A stretch of 27,668 nt of DNA from Purshia tridentata (GCA_003254885.1 QANT01008021.1:1-27668); one strand, 5' to 3'; shown: positions 1 through 10,515, counted from the first letter of the stretch. Notes: generated by a model not told the origin, from the sequence alone. Program-made: numbers and translations.

Positions 1-640
1 CTCAACTTTTCTTTAAACTTTTTCAGTCCATAACCGATAAATTAACATTCTAAATAAAATTTAATTCAAGTTATTATATGATTATTTATGTTTAATTTAT
101 GATTCAAAATTATAGTATAAATAAAACTAAGGTATTTATTCAATAAAACATATGTAATTATTAATTAGTGAACAATTTTTTGTACAATATTTGTCTCTAG
201 CGCGCATTATATTCATCTTATATCACATGAAACCCATTATATAATTTGGTTTCTTCAATGTTTTTTATCAAAGTAGTAGATAATATATTAAATAAACATA
301 TGGTAAAGTATCATTCAAAATTTCCGTATTTTAACAGTAATTTCCGTCATTTCCGTTTAATTTCTGTCGAAATTTAAATCGAAAATTTCCACATAACCGA
401 AATTTAACTCCTTGCTTGAACCATCACCATGTCATGTTTTTTTATTTAGTTAATTTAATAAAAAAAAGTTGGGCTCTTCGTGAGGCTGGGCATATCGGTA
501 ATTTTTAACAAATCTTGGAGCTTGCTTGGCACTCTCGAGACCCCCGAAACCAAAAGCCAAGGATTGCCAGCGTGTTCTCTCTCCCAGCCGTCGATCTTTA
601 ATCAAATCTCAGACCCACTCCCTTTTCTGAAACGCAACCA
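1..640. other. AT-rich intergenic DNA upstream of histone H2A
   Basis: No gene is recognised here. Most of the stretch is AT-rich. Around 318-410 the words TTTCCGT, AATTTCC and GAAATTTAA recur on both strands (for example near 327, 346, 352 and 366-405), which looks like an eroded repeat or transposon fragment, but no ends or target-site duplication can be fixed. The part after about 520 is less AT-rich and probably belongs to the promoter region of the H2A gene. Confidence 0.5.
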
Positions 641-641
641 T

Positions 642-693
642 ACGTCAAAACAAAAGCACACGGATCACCAACGTGGCACATCCACCTTTAAAT
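642..693 (+). promoter_or_regulatory. Histone-type promoter: hexamer, octamer-like site and TATA-like box
   Basis: Seen directly: ACGTCA at 642-647, CACGGATC at 659-666, ACGTGGC at 671-677 and TTTAAAT at 687-693, about 110-160 bases before the H2A start codon. Plant histone promoters characteristically carry a hexamer (ACGTCA) near an octamer (CGCGGATC), which together drive S-phase expression. The octamer here differs from consensus at one base. The spacing to the TATA-like element suits a core promoter with transcription starting near 720. The assignment is inference from motif clustering. Confidence 0.5.
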
Positions 694-803
694 GCCCACC
701 AACTCAAGCCAGCCCAAATTCAAATCCAAGCTCTTGAAAACAAAACAATCATAGTTTCCCTCCTAAACGAGTCGTTTTTCAGTTCCCAAGCTTTGAGAGA
801 GAA

Positions 804-1470
804 ATGGAAGCCGCGAAGGTCACCAGAGGCGCAGGAGGAAGAAAGGGCGGAGACCGAAAGAAGGCCGTATCCAAGTCCACCAAAGCGGGTCTCCAATTCC
901 CAGTGGGTCGAATCGCCCGCTTTCTAAAAAAGGGTCGCTATGCCCAGCGCACCGGTTCCGGGGCCCCGATTTACCTCGCCGCCGTTCTCGAATATCTCGC
1001 TGCTGAGGTATTCTGAATCTAATCATTTTGTGGTTTTGTCTCTTCGAAATGTCCTTTTCATTACGTGATCTGCTTGTTGAGTGTGGTAGGGAGGGAATAA
1101 TGGAATTGCCTATTTTTTGATCGAATATTAGTATGCTGTTTGGTTGCTGAGATAATAGCCAAATGGAAATAAATCGGAATTTCGGAGATTTGTTTTTAAT
1201 GAGGTTTTGTTTTGATTTCAGGTGCTGGAGTTGGCGGGGAATGCGGCACGTGACAACAAGAAGACTCGGATTAACCCACGGCACGTGCTGTTGGCGGTGA
1301 GGAACGACGAAGAGTTGGGGAAGCTTCTGCAGGGCGTGACCATAGCCAGCGGCGGAGTCCTTCCAAACATAAACCCAATTTTGCTTCCCAAGAAGACCTC
1401 CGCCTCTACCACCGGTGCCTCTGACTCCGCCGACAAGTCGCCCAAGCCCAAGTCCCCCAAGAAGGCCTAA
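804..1470 (+). CDS. H2A.W: Histone H2A, H2A.W (SPKK-tail) type
   Basis: Nucleosome core histone acting in chromatin. Exons are 804-1007 and 1222-1470; the 214-bp GT-AG intron is in phase 0, between the codons for AAE and VLE. The product is 150 aa. The basic N-terminal tail is followed by the family core [14 protein letters not shown], the L1 loop [14 protein letters not shown], the acidic-patch helix [17 protein letters not shown], and NDEELGKLL. The C-terminal tail ends in [11 protein letters not shown]. An SPKK-type minor-groove-binding motif at the extreme C-terminus is the hallmark of plant H2A.W, the variant enriched in heterochromatin; replication-coupled H2A and H2A.Z lack it. The ATG at 804 gives the conserved N-terminus. 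Directly downstream lies DEG14, as in Arabidopsis next to HTA7, which supports orthology to HTA7. H2A family is certain; the W subtype is very likely. Confidence 0.96.
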
Positions 1471-1850
1471 ACGACATGTAGTTTTTAGTGATAGTAGGGG
1501 CTTACTTTGATTTTGATCTTTTTGTTCAGGGGAGGGGTGTGTAGTCAGTACTAGTGCATAGTAGAAAAAATATTGTAGCCTTTTGGGTATATCGGAAACT
1601 TGCAACGCAAATGGAAATGGAATTTTTATTTTATTTTTTTATTTTGTGAATGAAAATGAAATCTTTTCGAATCCTCTCTCCGATTCCGCGTTCCTTATCG
1701 GCCCAATGGGCTTGTGAAAAAGCCCAGTTCGTTGGTTTAGGTCTCAAATATTGGGTTTAGACACCCTCACTCAAAATAGTTGAGGTTTTGCGTGGGTTTT
1801 GTGCATTTTGCACTCCAAGGCATCGAGAAACTTCACTTTTCGCTCCACTC
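1471..1850 (+). other. H2A 3' flank and DEG14 5' flank
   Basis: A 380-bp spacer between two genes on the same strand. It should hold the polyadenylated 3' UTR of the H2A gene (AATGAAAATGAAAT-type A-rich signals around 1647-1662) and the promoter and 5' leader of DEG14. I see no clear TATA box and no additional coding sequence. Confidence 0.5.
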
Positions 1851-4800
1851 ATGAGCCATTTTCTGGTATTCCCAGATTCAGTCTCATTAAAATAGTTTGA
1901 ATTCTAGTTTTGATACGTATTTACATTCCAATCTTGTTTGGGCAGAGAAAGCTTCCAAATCTGAACCGGGTTGCGGCCATTGCTGCTGCTGCTGGGTCGG
2001 CTTTATTGTCTGCAAACGCCAACAGAAATAGCAGTGAGCTCAGTTTTTCTTGTTTTGATTTTGGTACCCAGTGTTTGGTTGCTTGACAAATGAAAGAAAG
2101 GAAAATTAACTATTGGGCTTGTCATTCCTTGGCTTAGAAAGAAATCAATCAAAAGTATAATTTTAGATTTGAGTCTGAGAGGTTTTATCAAGTTCTCGGA
2201 TCTCAAATAACTCTATTCGTACCTCATTTACTGTATTTTCTTAGCAGCCAAACAGAATGGGATTCTACTCCAGTCTCTGTAACTACAATAACCTTGTTAT
2301 TACTTTTGGATTGAGTTTTAGATTATAAGATGTCGGTGTCGGTGTCAATCTCTGCACCATTGCGTGAATCACTGTTGCTTCCGTGGCCAACAATCCAATC
2401 GGATCACTGGCAATTTGGTTTGTCCTCTCTTTATTTTCCGTAGTTCCTTACAAATTACATGGCATTGTTTCTTCTTTAATGTTATTGTGTTTGTATGAGT
2501 TTGAATTGTAGGAGCGCTTCCATTATTCTCTGTTGGAGATAGTTCGATTCCATCACCAGATATAAGGAAGGCTGCTGGTGAGAGCCCAAAGCCATGTTGT
2601 GGATGTTTGGGGAGAGATACTATTGCAAATGCGGCTGCTAAGGTCGGTCCTGCTGTTGTCAATATATCTGCTCCACAGGGTAAAAAATACAGTTTGGGAT
2701 TTCTTTTCTTGTTTTGCATTTTGATTTTGATTTGTATTATCGATGAATCAACAATAACACTTATATTCTTGTAGGTATGTATGGAGTCAGTTTAGGTAAG
2801 GGTATAGGCTCTGGAACAATTATTGATGAGGACGGCACGATCTTAACATGTGCTCATAATGTGGTTGATTTTCATGGGCTGAGCCCAAGAGCTCCATCAA
2901 AGCGCAAGGTTTGAAACTATATGGACCTTTATCCCATATTCTCATCATTTAAAATATCATATCGATGTTCCTTTCTAGTTCAGTTGTAGATTTCATTGAT
3001 GTACACAGAAGGCCATATGTAGAAACTAGAAACTATTATCGATGCTGTAATATAGGTCAGACTAAGTTATGAAATGTGATGTGTTTCTAGGAGGGGCATT
3101 GAGGAATAGTTGATGGATGATTTAACGTGCTACAGGTTGATGTAACTTTGCAAGATGGTCGGACATTTGAGGGTACAGTGGTGAATGCAGATATACATTC
3201 TGATATTGCAATTGTAAAGATCAATTCTAAAACACCACTACCAGCAGCAAAACTTGGCACCTCAAGTAAACTTCAACCTGGGGATTGGGTCATTGCTGTT
3301 GGCTGCCCACTTTCGCTTCAGAATACTGTCACAGCTGGTATTGTAAGGTAGATAATCATGACTTCAAGATTGGTCTTTTCATTTCCAGTTATCCAATCAA
3401 ACCTTAGCAATACACATTCATAGAAAAACACACAATATCAATCTCTTAATTTTTCTTTGACCATTTATTGTTTCATGTTCTTCGTATGTGAATGCATTTT
3501 ATGTGAATGATTGTTGTAGAGTAAGTCAGCTAGGTATCATGTTCAGAATCTGTGAATGCATGTTTTGTAAAAGAATGATGTAGATGTAGAGTAAGCCAGC
3601 TAGTGTTGTGTCTATAATTGATGAGGATAAGCATTACCAAGTCCTTGCCTTTTCCTCATTTGTTCACTCCCTTGAATCTAGCTGTGTTGACCGAAAAAGC
3701 AGTGATTTGGGTCTTGTTGGATTGCGGAGAGAGTATTTACAAACAGATTGTGCAATCAACCCGGTATCTCTCTCTCTCTCTGTGTCCTTAATAACAAGTG
3801 GTTTGACATGTATGTGTAAAATTTGCCTCCTTTTCTTGGGTACGTATTAATATTCCATCTTCTACGTGAGTGATGCAGGGAAATTCTGGGGGGCCTCTAG
3901 TCAATATCGATGGTGAAGTTATTGGTATTAATATCATGAAAGTACTTGCTGCTGATGGTCTGGGTTTTTCTGTACCAATTGACTCGGTCACCAAAATTAT
4001 GGAGCACTTCAAGAGAAATGGGTACTTTTTTCTTTCAGCATGAAACAGAGTAGTTTTAAGTCATAAACCTCTTTGATAGTTTAGTTTCCTAAATAACAAG
4101 ATCTGTGAAACTATTTAGTCATGTTGGCAGGAGGGTTGTTCGGCCTTGGCTTGGATTGAAAATGATTGATCTCAATGAGATGATCATCAACCAACTTAAA
4201 GAAAGAGATGCTGCATTCCCATATGTAAAGAAAGGGGTTCTTGTGCCTATGGTAGGTATTATAGTTGCATATTTTTCCAATCTTATACACATGCATCCTT
4301 ATAGTAGTTGAATATGTCATGGGAGGAAGATATATCTAGCTGCCATCCTTTGGCAGTTTCTAGTCAGGTAAGCACCGAGTGCATTGGTTTTGTATTTCAT
4401 TGCTATTTTTGCCTTGATATCTATCAATGATTTCTAAATGGGTATGTCATGCATGATGCTTTTGCTTTTACTTCTTCATCGTGGTAGCTTTGATGTTGTG
4501 CACCAAGTGGAAGGAAGGAACATTCTTATTAGCCTGCATGGACGGATTACTTGTCTAATAATTTGCCCATTGTTGGACTAGGTAACTCCTGGGTCACCTG
4601 CTGAACGTGCTGGGTTCCGTCCTGGTGACGTTGTCGTTGAATTTGATGGAAAGGCTGTTGGAAGCATTAAGGAGGTATTTGAACCCTTATTGTAATATTT
4701 TATGGCCATTTTCAAGGAGCTTTTCCGGTTCTGCTCCTGGCTGTTACTTATTGGTTACTGTATGTATGATTATGTTATGTATTGTGAATACGATGGTTCA

Positions 4801-4943
4801 TATGGCTACTGGTGAATTTGTGACAGATCATTGAAATAATGGGAGACACAGTTGGGGTACCCTTCAAGGTAGTTGTGAAAAGAGTGAAAGATGAGTTGGT
4901 GACTTTGACTGTAATACCAGAGGAGTCCACCAATCCAGATTAG
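1851..4943 (+). CDS. DEG14: DEG14/HtrA2-like trypsin-PDZ serine protease
   Basis: ATP-independent Deg/HtrA protease for quality control of damaged proteins; the plant DEG14 group resembles human HtrA2 and is inferred to be mitochondrial. Exons: 1851-1865, 1946-2033, 2322-2417, 2512-2679, 2775-2908, 3136-3347, 3682-3763, 3879-4021, 4131-4251, 4582-4674, 4827-4943. All introns are GT-AG and the phases join to one 422-aa frame, close to the roughly 430 aa expected. The basic then Ala-rich N-terminus (about residues 6-29) fits a targeting or anchor sequence. The triad is complete: His150 in LTCAH, Asp190 in SDIAIV, Ser268 in GNSGGP. A PDZ region covers roughly residues 313-410, including [15 protein letters not shown]. 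The first three exons, including a 15-nt exon 1, are the least certain part. It sits next to H2A, matching Arabidopsis. Confidence 0.92.
3487..3604. repeat. Degenerate tandem duplication in DEG14 intron 6
   Basis: Two imperfect copies start with TGTGAATGCAT near 3487 and 3551 and end with GTAGAGTAAGYCAGCTAG near 3516-3533 and 3586-3603. The period is about 64-70 bp. The repeat lies within the 334-bp intron between exons 6 and 7 and does not touch either splice site. Confidence 0.65.
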
Positions 4944-5494
4944 TGATTCAAATCACAAGCCCTTTTGTTTAATTTCAAGACGATGTCTGTTATTACTTTG
5001 GATTCTGTAATCCTGTGTTGTGAGTCAAAAGGAATTTAATTGAATGTTATCAAATATGGCCCTCCATCAAAGAACTACTGCGATTCTAACACAGGCCTTC
5101 AATCCTTACCTCAATTTAAAGTTTTTTATTTCCTTTTTGGTGTTTTCCGCGAGCAATCTGACGAATTTCTCATTCCTTTTTTCTTTTGATTTGGTGGGTC
5201 AAAATGGACTTCATTTGCGAATTGATCAATCTTTAATAAGTGCACATTAGCATCATATATAAATACTTTAAAGTAATGCTGAAACAACTAGTCACTTGAT
5301 CTCTGAAACTGATTTCGTCCATGCAGGAACTGTTATTTTTGTACAGCCCAATGTAGTCGTCGAACGATTTCTCTAGCCCATTCTCATTTCCTTGGATATT
5401 TACACCGTATTTCAGTGCCCTTAGGAAATAAATGGAAAACAAAAAAAGGGGTAATATTAACAGAAATTGCTAACAATCTATCCACCACCATAAA
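4944..5494. other. Convergent 3' flanks of DEG14 and ATG18a
   Basis: The two neighbouring genes end tail to tail here, 551 bp apart. The stretch should hold both 3' UTRs. Only short chance reading frames are present. I see no repeat, RNA gene or transposon. Confidence 0.5.
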
Positions 5495-7498
5495 TTAGAG
5501 GGTTTCTTCAGAAGGCTTGAGGAAATTATAATATTCAAGCTGAGTCATTTCTCCTCCATTCACAGGGTCAAATTGGCATCGATAGAAGCTGCAGAGATTG
5601 AAAATCCAATAAAAATTCATTAGACAGAGCCTATAGAACACCCTCTAAAGAGAAAAAAGCAATAATCTCAGATTTGGTTACCTTCCATCCATGCCAAGAA
5701 TCACGACTGTGTTCTTCTGGTGACCAAAGGCAACAATGTACTGCAAACCTTCCTGCAAGTGAAATTTGGCCACTGACCATTCCGAGCTGAAATACCTCGG
5801 CAGCACACCTGCAAAGGATACGATAAACCCAGAATGAGGTTTAATTTAAAAGACCAATATAGAGATCCACCAATCTCATTCATTCATTTGCAAATTAACA
5901 CTTATCAACAGTCGCGAACTGGTAAAACTTGGCCAACAAGTTTCCATGCCACAAATGCAGCAAAAACCAAAGGATATTCATTCTGAAACAATAAGTTGAA
6001 AGGCATGCTAAATGTTGCCTTGTACACATCAAACACTACATACAAGATACAACAATTTCACTAAATGCACCTAATGTTGATAAACTTTAGAATATACAAT
6101 GGTTAGAATTTTGAAACAATAAGTTACAGTATATTACCTTTGATGAAAGAGAGAGATGAAATGCCTGATGGAGTAGGAAGACTGATTTCAGATGCACTGG
6201 GTGATCTATCAATCCCCCCCAAGGATCCAGCTGAATCAACCTTTAGGCTGAAAACATGGACGGTTCCCTTGTCACTTGAGACGGCAAGCCATTGCGCAGT
6301 TGAAGAGAAAGCAAGACTGTGAATCTCTGCTCTGTCTGCTCCTCTCCTAACCTTCATAAAAATACCAAGTCATTTCTTCAAACAAATGTTTCTTAATGCT
6401 TACAAAATATTCATATATTTTTATAAATCCAAATCTAGTTATGAACTTAAAAACTTTTCATTAAGCATGGACCAAAATGGCAAAACCAGAACTTTATGAT
6501 GTTCATGCAAAAACGATGAGAAATGTTCATCAAAAGGTGATTTTATGATGTAAACACACCCCCTATTCACATTAAATGAAAACCCCCATGGGCATGAACA
6601 GACGATCAAAATTTTAATTCATATTCAAATTTCATATACATACATTTACTAGAAAACAAAAAATGAATTTAAATTTAAATTTAAATACCTCTTGGAGCAA
6701 TGAACCATCCAAAGTATTGAAAACCCGAATCAAAGTCCCTTTACTGCTGGCCGTAGCGAGCAAGCGACCATCCTGTGTGAGCGCGAAGCAGGCGAGCCTG
6801 GAATCGTGGGCCATTATAAACTTGGTCCGCTTCGACCCGTAATGCTCGACCCGAATTTGTCCTTTTTGAAGCCCCGGACAGACCAGCACCACCTGACCCG
6901 ACGTATGCGAGACCTCGCACAGTCCTTTAGGGTTGGCGATGGTTTCGATCTGATGCAAGAGCTTTAAATCCGCGAAATTGTAGACGAAGATTTTCTGGAC
7001 CAAAACGACGACGATTCGGTCGCGGCGGAGCTTGACTCCTTTCACCTCGGACCGAAAGGAGAGCTCGCCGATGCAGCGCGACTGGTGGTCGTCCCAGATC
7101 ATGACCTTGTTGGAGGAGTAGAGCGGGTCGAGTCCACCGCCGACGATGGTGAGGATGTTGCAGCGGAAGAGCATCTGGACCAATCCGACGCCGCCACGTT
7201 GACCGAAGTCCCGGCGGAAAATCTCTCGGAACGGGTCGCAGTTGTAGATGCGGAACCCGACGTCGGTGCCGACGGAGAAGCAGCCGTGGTCCTGATTGAA
7301 GGAGAGGTGGAGGAGGAGGGTAGGGAGCTGGGCCGGGTTTGGGCTTTGGGTCGTGGAGAGAGAGTAGGAGTCGTCGGGTTCGGAGTCGGAGGAGGGTGTA
7401 TGGAGAAGGTCTGCCATTTGGGGTGTAGTGAGCAAATTGGAATTGGGGTCCAGACCAAGGAATTGAAAAGGAGGAGGGGAGGAGGAGATGGTGGTCAT
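5495..7498 (-). CDS. ATG18a: Autophagy-related protein 18a (PROPPIN WD40 protein)
   Basis: Binds PI3P (and PI(3,5)P2) on pre-autophagosomal membranes and works with ATG2 and ATG9 in phagophore expansion. Exons in transcript order: 7498-6689, 6351-6138, 5808-5682, 5588-5495; all introns GT-AG; 414 aa. A Ser/Pro-rich N-terminus (1-60) precedes the seven-bladed propeller, which opens with [17 protein letters not shown] and contains [29 protein letters not shown] and IANPKGLC. The phosphoinositide-binding RRG motif (residues 272-274, within [13 protein letters not shown]) is rebuilt exactly across the exon 1/2 junction. The C-terminal part has [31 protein letters not shown] and [14 protein letters not shown]. 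The reading frame could begin further upstream, but the ATG at 7498 gives a family-like N-terminus. It is intact and very similar to Arabidopsis ATG18a (425 aa). Confidence 0.95.
6667..6688. repeat. AAATTT hexamer run at the ATG18a intron 1 donor
   Basis: Three and a half perfect copies of the self-complementary hexamer AAATTT directly follow the 5' splice site on the gene strand (GTATTTAAATTT...). The run is short and can form a hairpin. It leaves the GT donor itself intact. Confidence 0.7.
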
Positions 7499-8440
7499 GG
7501 CCTCGTCTCTCTGCGAGTTGCAGGTGGTCAGGATAACAATCAACACAACTCGTTGACGGTGGAAGGTTGGATTTTAGGTTTTTTATTTTTTATTTATGTT
7601 ATAATGTAAAAATATTTGGGACTCTTTGCTGTACACTACTGTGTACAGGAAGATATTATTGGGTAATTGGTTGGGCGAGCGAACTCATCTATTTATAAGC
7701 TTATTAATTTATAGCTCATCGAAAAAAACTAAAAAAACCAATTATTTATTTATCAAACTCAAGTTCCTATGTTTTTTACTTATCAAACTCAATTTCCTAC
7801 TACACTTCCTATTTGCTATCTATTTCCTCCAAATCTTCCCTCTTTCTCATAAATAAATATTAAAAACTTACAAAAACTAAAAAATATATATAAAAAGAAA
7901 AACAAAAACCACCCCTTTGTTCTTCCACACTTTAGTTATTCAAATTAATCAAGTCTACAACATGTCTTAGTAATAACGCAATAAAAAGTTACTGAAAGAT
8001 GAATGTGGTAAGAATTATTTCTCACTTTGAAAGCATTAAAATTTTTTAGATTATATTGTAAGTGAATTCCACATAGCAGTAGAGAAGAGAGAAGATTAAA
8101 GCAAAATTTTGAGCAAGCAACGGCACTCTAAACTATATCGGATGTTACGTTTATTTCAATCTAATCGAAGACTAAACTTTTTTTTTACTTTATCAAATTC
8201 CTTAGAAATTGAAATTAATCATTAGGGACAAAATCATCTTTTCCATCACATTTTAAAATAGTTATTATTATTGAAAAAAAAAAAAACTGAATAAATGCCC
8301 AAACTTTATTTCTTCTTCTTCAGGTTGGAGAGTGAGTATTATTCTTGTTTTCTGAAATAGCTTGGCTCGGTCCCTTTACATCCAATTAGGGATTTAGGGT
8401 TTAATCGAATTCCGACGCTGCAAATTTCAAATCAGTTGCA
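7499..8440. other. Divergent promoter region between ATG18a and ISY1
   Basis: The two genes point away from each other across 942 bp, so both promoters and 5' leaders must lie here. The middle (about 7690-8290) is strongly AT-rich with A- and T-tracts. No coding sequence with family features, no RNA gene and no bounded mobile element is seen. A TATA-like stretch (TTATAATG, about 7598-7605) could serve ATG18a, but this is weak. Confidence 0.5.
8394..8402 (+). promoter_or_regulatory. telo-box in the ISY1 5' leader
   Basis: TTAGGGTTT, the reverse complement of the plant telo-box AAACCCTAA, lies 39 bases before the ISY1 start codon. Telo-boxes are common near transcription starts of growth-associated housekeeping genes and are bound by TRB/Myb-type factors. 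The function here is inference from the motif alone. Confidence 0.4.
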
Positions 8441-9346
8441 ATGGCTCGAAACGAAGAGAAAGCGCAGTCGATGCTGAATCGCTTCATCACGCTCAAAGCC
8501 GAAGAGAAGAAGAAACCGAAGGAGCGGCGCCCATACCTTGCCTCCGAATGCCGGGACCTGGCGGAGGCCACCAAGTGGCGCCAGCAAATCATGGGAGAGA
8601 TCGGCCGGAAAGTCGCCGACATTCAGAACGAAGGCCTCGGCGAGCACCGCCTCCGCGACCTCAACGACGAGATCAACAAGCTCATACGAGAGAAGTCGCA
8701 CTGGGAACGCCGTATCGTCGAGCTAGGAGGCACCAACTACGCCAAACACGCACCCAAGATGACCGACCTGGATGGTAACATCGTCGACGTACCAAACCCT
8801 AGCGGCCGTGGCCCTGGGTATCGATATTTTGGGGCTGCGAAGAAGTTGCCGGGCGTTCGAGAGCTTTTCGAGAAGCCGCAGGAGCTGAGAAAGCGGAGGA
8901 CGAGGTACGATATATATAAGAGGATTGATGCGAGTTATTATGGGTATAGGGACGATGAGGATGGGGTTTTGGGGCGAGTTGAGGTACCCGCGGAGGAGAG
9001 GATGAGGGCGGAGGCGTTGGCGGAGTGGCGGCGGATGGAGGAGATAAGAAGAGAGGCGAGGAGGGCAGTGGTGAGTGGGGAGGTGGTGTCTGTGGCGAAG
9101 GCGAAGGAGGTTCTGTTTGAGGAAGAGGAGGAAGTGGTGGAAGAGGAGAGGCAGAGAGACAGGGAGTTGAAGGAGAGGAGTGAGAAGGAGAGGGAGTTTG
9201 TGGCCCACGTGCCGTTGCCAGACGACAAGGAGATTGAGAAGATGGTGCTTGAGAAGAAGAAGAAGGACTTGTTGAGTAAGTATTCCAGTGAAGAATTGTT
9301 GGGGGAGCAGACTGAGGCCAAGCAGATGCTTAACATTCACCGCTAG
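8441..9346 (+). CDS. ISY1: Pre-mRNA-splicing factor ISY1
   Basis: Component of the Prp19/NTC-associated spliceosome, acting in the catalytic steps of splicing in the nucleus. It is a single uninterrupted frame of 301 aa, the usual size for plant ISY1. The start is strongly supported by the family N-terminus MARNEEKAQSMLNRF. Conserved segments follow: KERRPYLASECRDL (29-42), KWRQQIMGEI, RLRDLNDEINKL, HWERRIVELGG, GNIVDVPNPSGRGPGYRYFG and AKKLPGVRELF. The C-terminal 100 residues are highly charged (Glu/Lys/Arg-rich) and likely a coiled coil or flexible helix. The coding region is GC-rich compared with its flanks. A long open frame on the opposite strand is only a by-product of this composition. 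Confidence 0.96.
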   Translation: MARNEEKAQSMLNRFITLKAEEKKKPKERRPYLASECRDLAEATKWRQQIMGEIGRKVADIQNEGLGEHRLRDLNDEINKLIREKSHWERRIVELGGTNYAKHAPKMTDLDGNIVDVPNPSGRGPGYRYFGAAKKLPGVRELFEKPQELRKRRTRYDIYKRIDASYYGYRDDEDGVLGRVEVPAEERMRAEALAEWRRMEEIRREARRAVVSGEVVSVAKAKEVLFEEEEEVVEEERQRDRELKERSEKEREFVAHVPLPDDKEIEKMVLEKKKKDLLSKYSSEELLGEQTEAKQMLNIHR

Positions 9347-9371
9347 ACATTAGACAATGCAGGGTATGCTA

Positions 9372-9625
9372 CTATGGTATAGTTTATTGACTCATAGTTT
9401 GCTTGCTTCAGACTTTAAATTTTTTTTTGCTCATCAACAAAATTGTTTATGATGGATTTTTGATGTATTAATATTCTGGGCTACTTTGAATTGACAAGTA
9501 TATGGTTCTATGGTTTACTTGATTGACTGATAGTTTGCTTCCTTGAGACTTTAAGTTGTTTTTTCTCATCAAAAATTTGTTGAAGATGGATTTTTGATTT
9601 CCTTGTTATATGGTACCATGGTTAT
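9372..9625. repeat. Degenerate tandem repeat downstream of ISY1, about 2.2 copies
   Basis: Copy 1 (9372 to about 9465) and copy 2 (9508 to about 9600) share, in order, CTATGGT, ATTGACT, ATAGTTTGCTT, GACTTTAA, CTCATCAA and GATGGATTTTTGAT. The offset is about 136 bp at the start and shortens slightly toward the end. A third partial start (TATATGGTACCATGGTTA) follows near 9606. This looks like an old local duplication, part of which may be transcribed as ISY1 3' UTR. Confidence 0.8.
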
Positions 9626-10471
9626 TTAGAATTTTCTTGTCAAGTTTAGTTTTCATCATTTCTTTGGCTTTTGGCATTTGGGTGTTAAATTTCTGTTAGT
9701 GTTATTGGCTGTGCAACTACCACAAGTGTTGTAAGCCTCTTTTCTACATATCAACTGTTTGTGGATGACCCTTGATTGATGCTATAAGCTCTGTAACCAA
9801 AGAACATATCAACTGTTTAGTTTATAACATTATATATACTCTTGTGATGGATAAGAGCAAATTCCTAATCTTAAAAAGAAGGAAAAGATTAAAGTAGGTT
9901 TCACTTTTGTGATGGACAATTAGGTGACAAGTATGAAGTTTTGGGAGTGTATAAGTGTGACGATTTGGTTGTGCTTTCTTTCTAAGAAACACTAAATTAT
10001 ATTCATGCATGGTGTGTACTCTAATTTAATGGTTGCAGTATTTTGTGAGTTAGAAGAATATGAATTTGAGTAAATGACACCATAATGGCTTGGATGGCTT
10101 GGAAAGGAAAGCTGATTCTCATTTTTTTGTTTGAACTTGAATTATAGCATATGCTTGAAACAAGCAGGGAGGTTTGCTCACTGTTACAAATGTTGATCTT
10201 GTCTTATTTTCTGCTTTATTATTAGAACAGTGTCTTGGATTGACAATTTTACAACGGCAAAGCATGATAAGCACTCCCGATTTCATCATTACCTTCTTTA
10301 TTAAACTTATTTGAATTGTGGTTGGTCAAGTTATGTGGAAATAGAGAAATACTAATTTGGTGGAAATAGTTTATTATATGATGATTTTGAAATACAAATA
10401 TGAATGGTGTTGGTGGAAGTTTGGGTAGTGAGTGCGGCCAAGGCCCATGGGTTTCCTCTCTACAACGAATA

Positions 10472-10515
10472 ATGCATTGCTTGATGCTTCCAAATGCATT
10501 GCCTAACGTTTCCAA
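10472..10515. repeat. Two-copy 22-bp tandem repeat
   Basis: Two adjacent 22-bp units both begin ATGCATTGC and end TTCCAA, matching at 18 of 22 positions. No gene or known element is associated with it. Confidence 0.6.

Noticed and set aside
318..410. TTTCCGT-rich stretch as a named transposon
   Set aside because: Recurring words suggest an old repeat, but no ends, inverted repeats or target duplication could be defined.
820..1605. 261-codon open frame on the minus strand across the H2A gene
   Set aside because: It crosses both H2A exons and the intron in antisense, and its composition is explained by the histone coding bias.
7085..7609. 174-codon open frame on the plus strand opposite ATG18a exon 1
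   Set aside because: It is fully antisense to a conserved ATG18a exon and arises from its GC-rich codons. The translation is Val/Glu/Gly-biased with no recognisable domain.
8723..9340. 205-codon open frame on the minus strand opposite ISY1
   Set aside because: Leu/Pro/His-rich shadow of the Glu/Lys/Arg-rich ISY1 C-terminus; no family features.
9372..9625. Possible C/D-box small nucleolar RNA (TGATGGA and CTGA-like words)
   Set aside because: The boxes are not in the correct spacing with terminal stems. The words are part of the tandem duplication.
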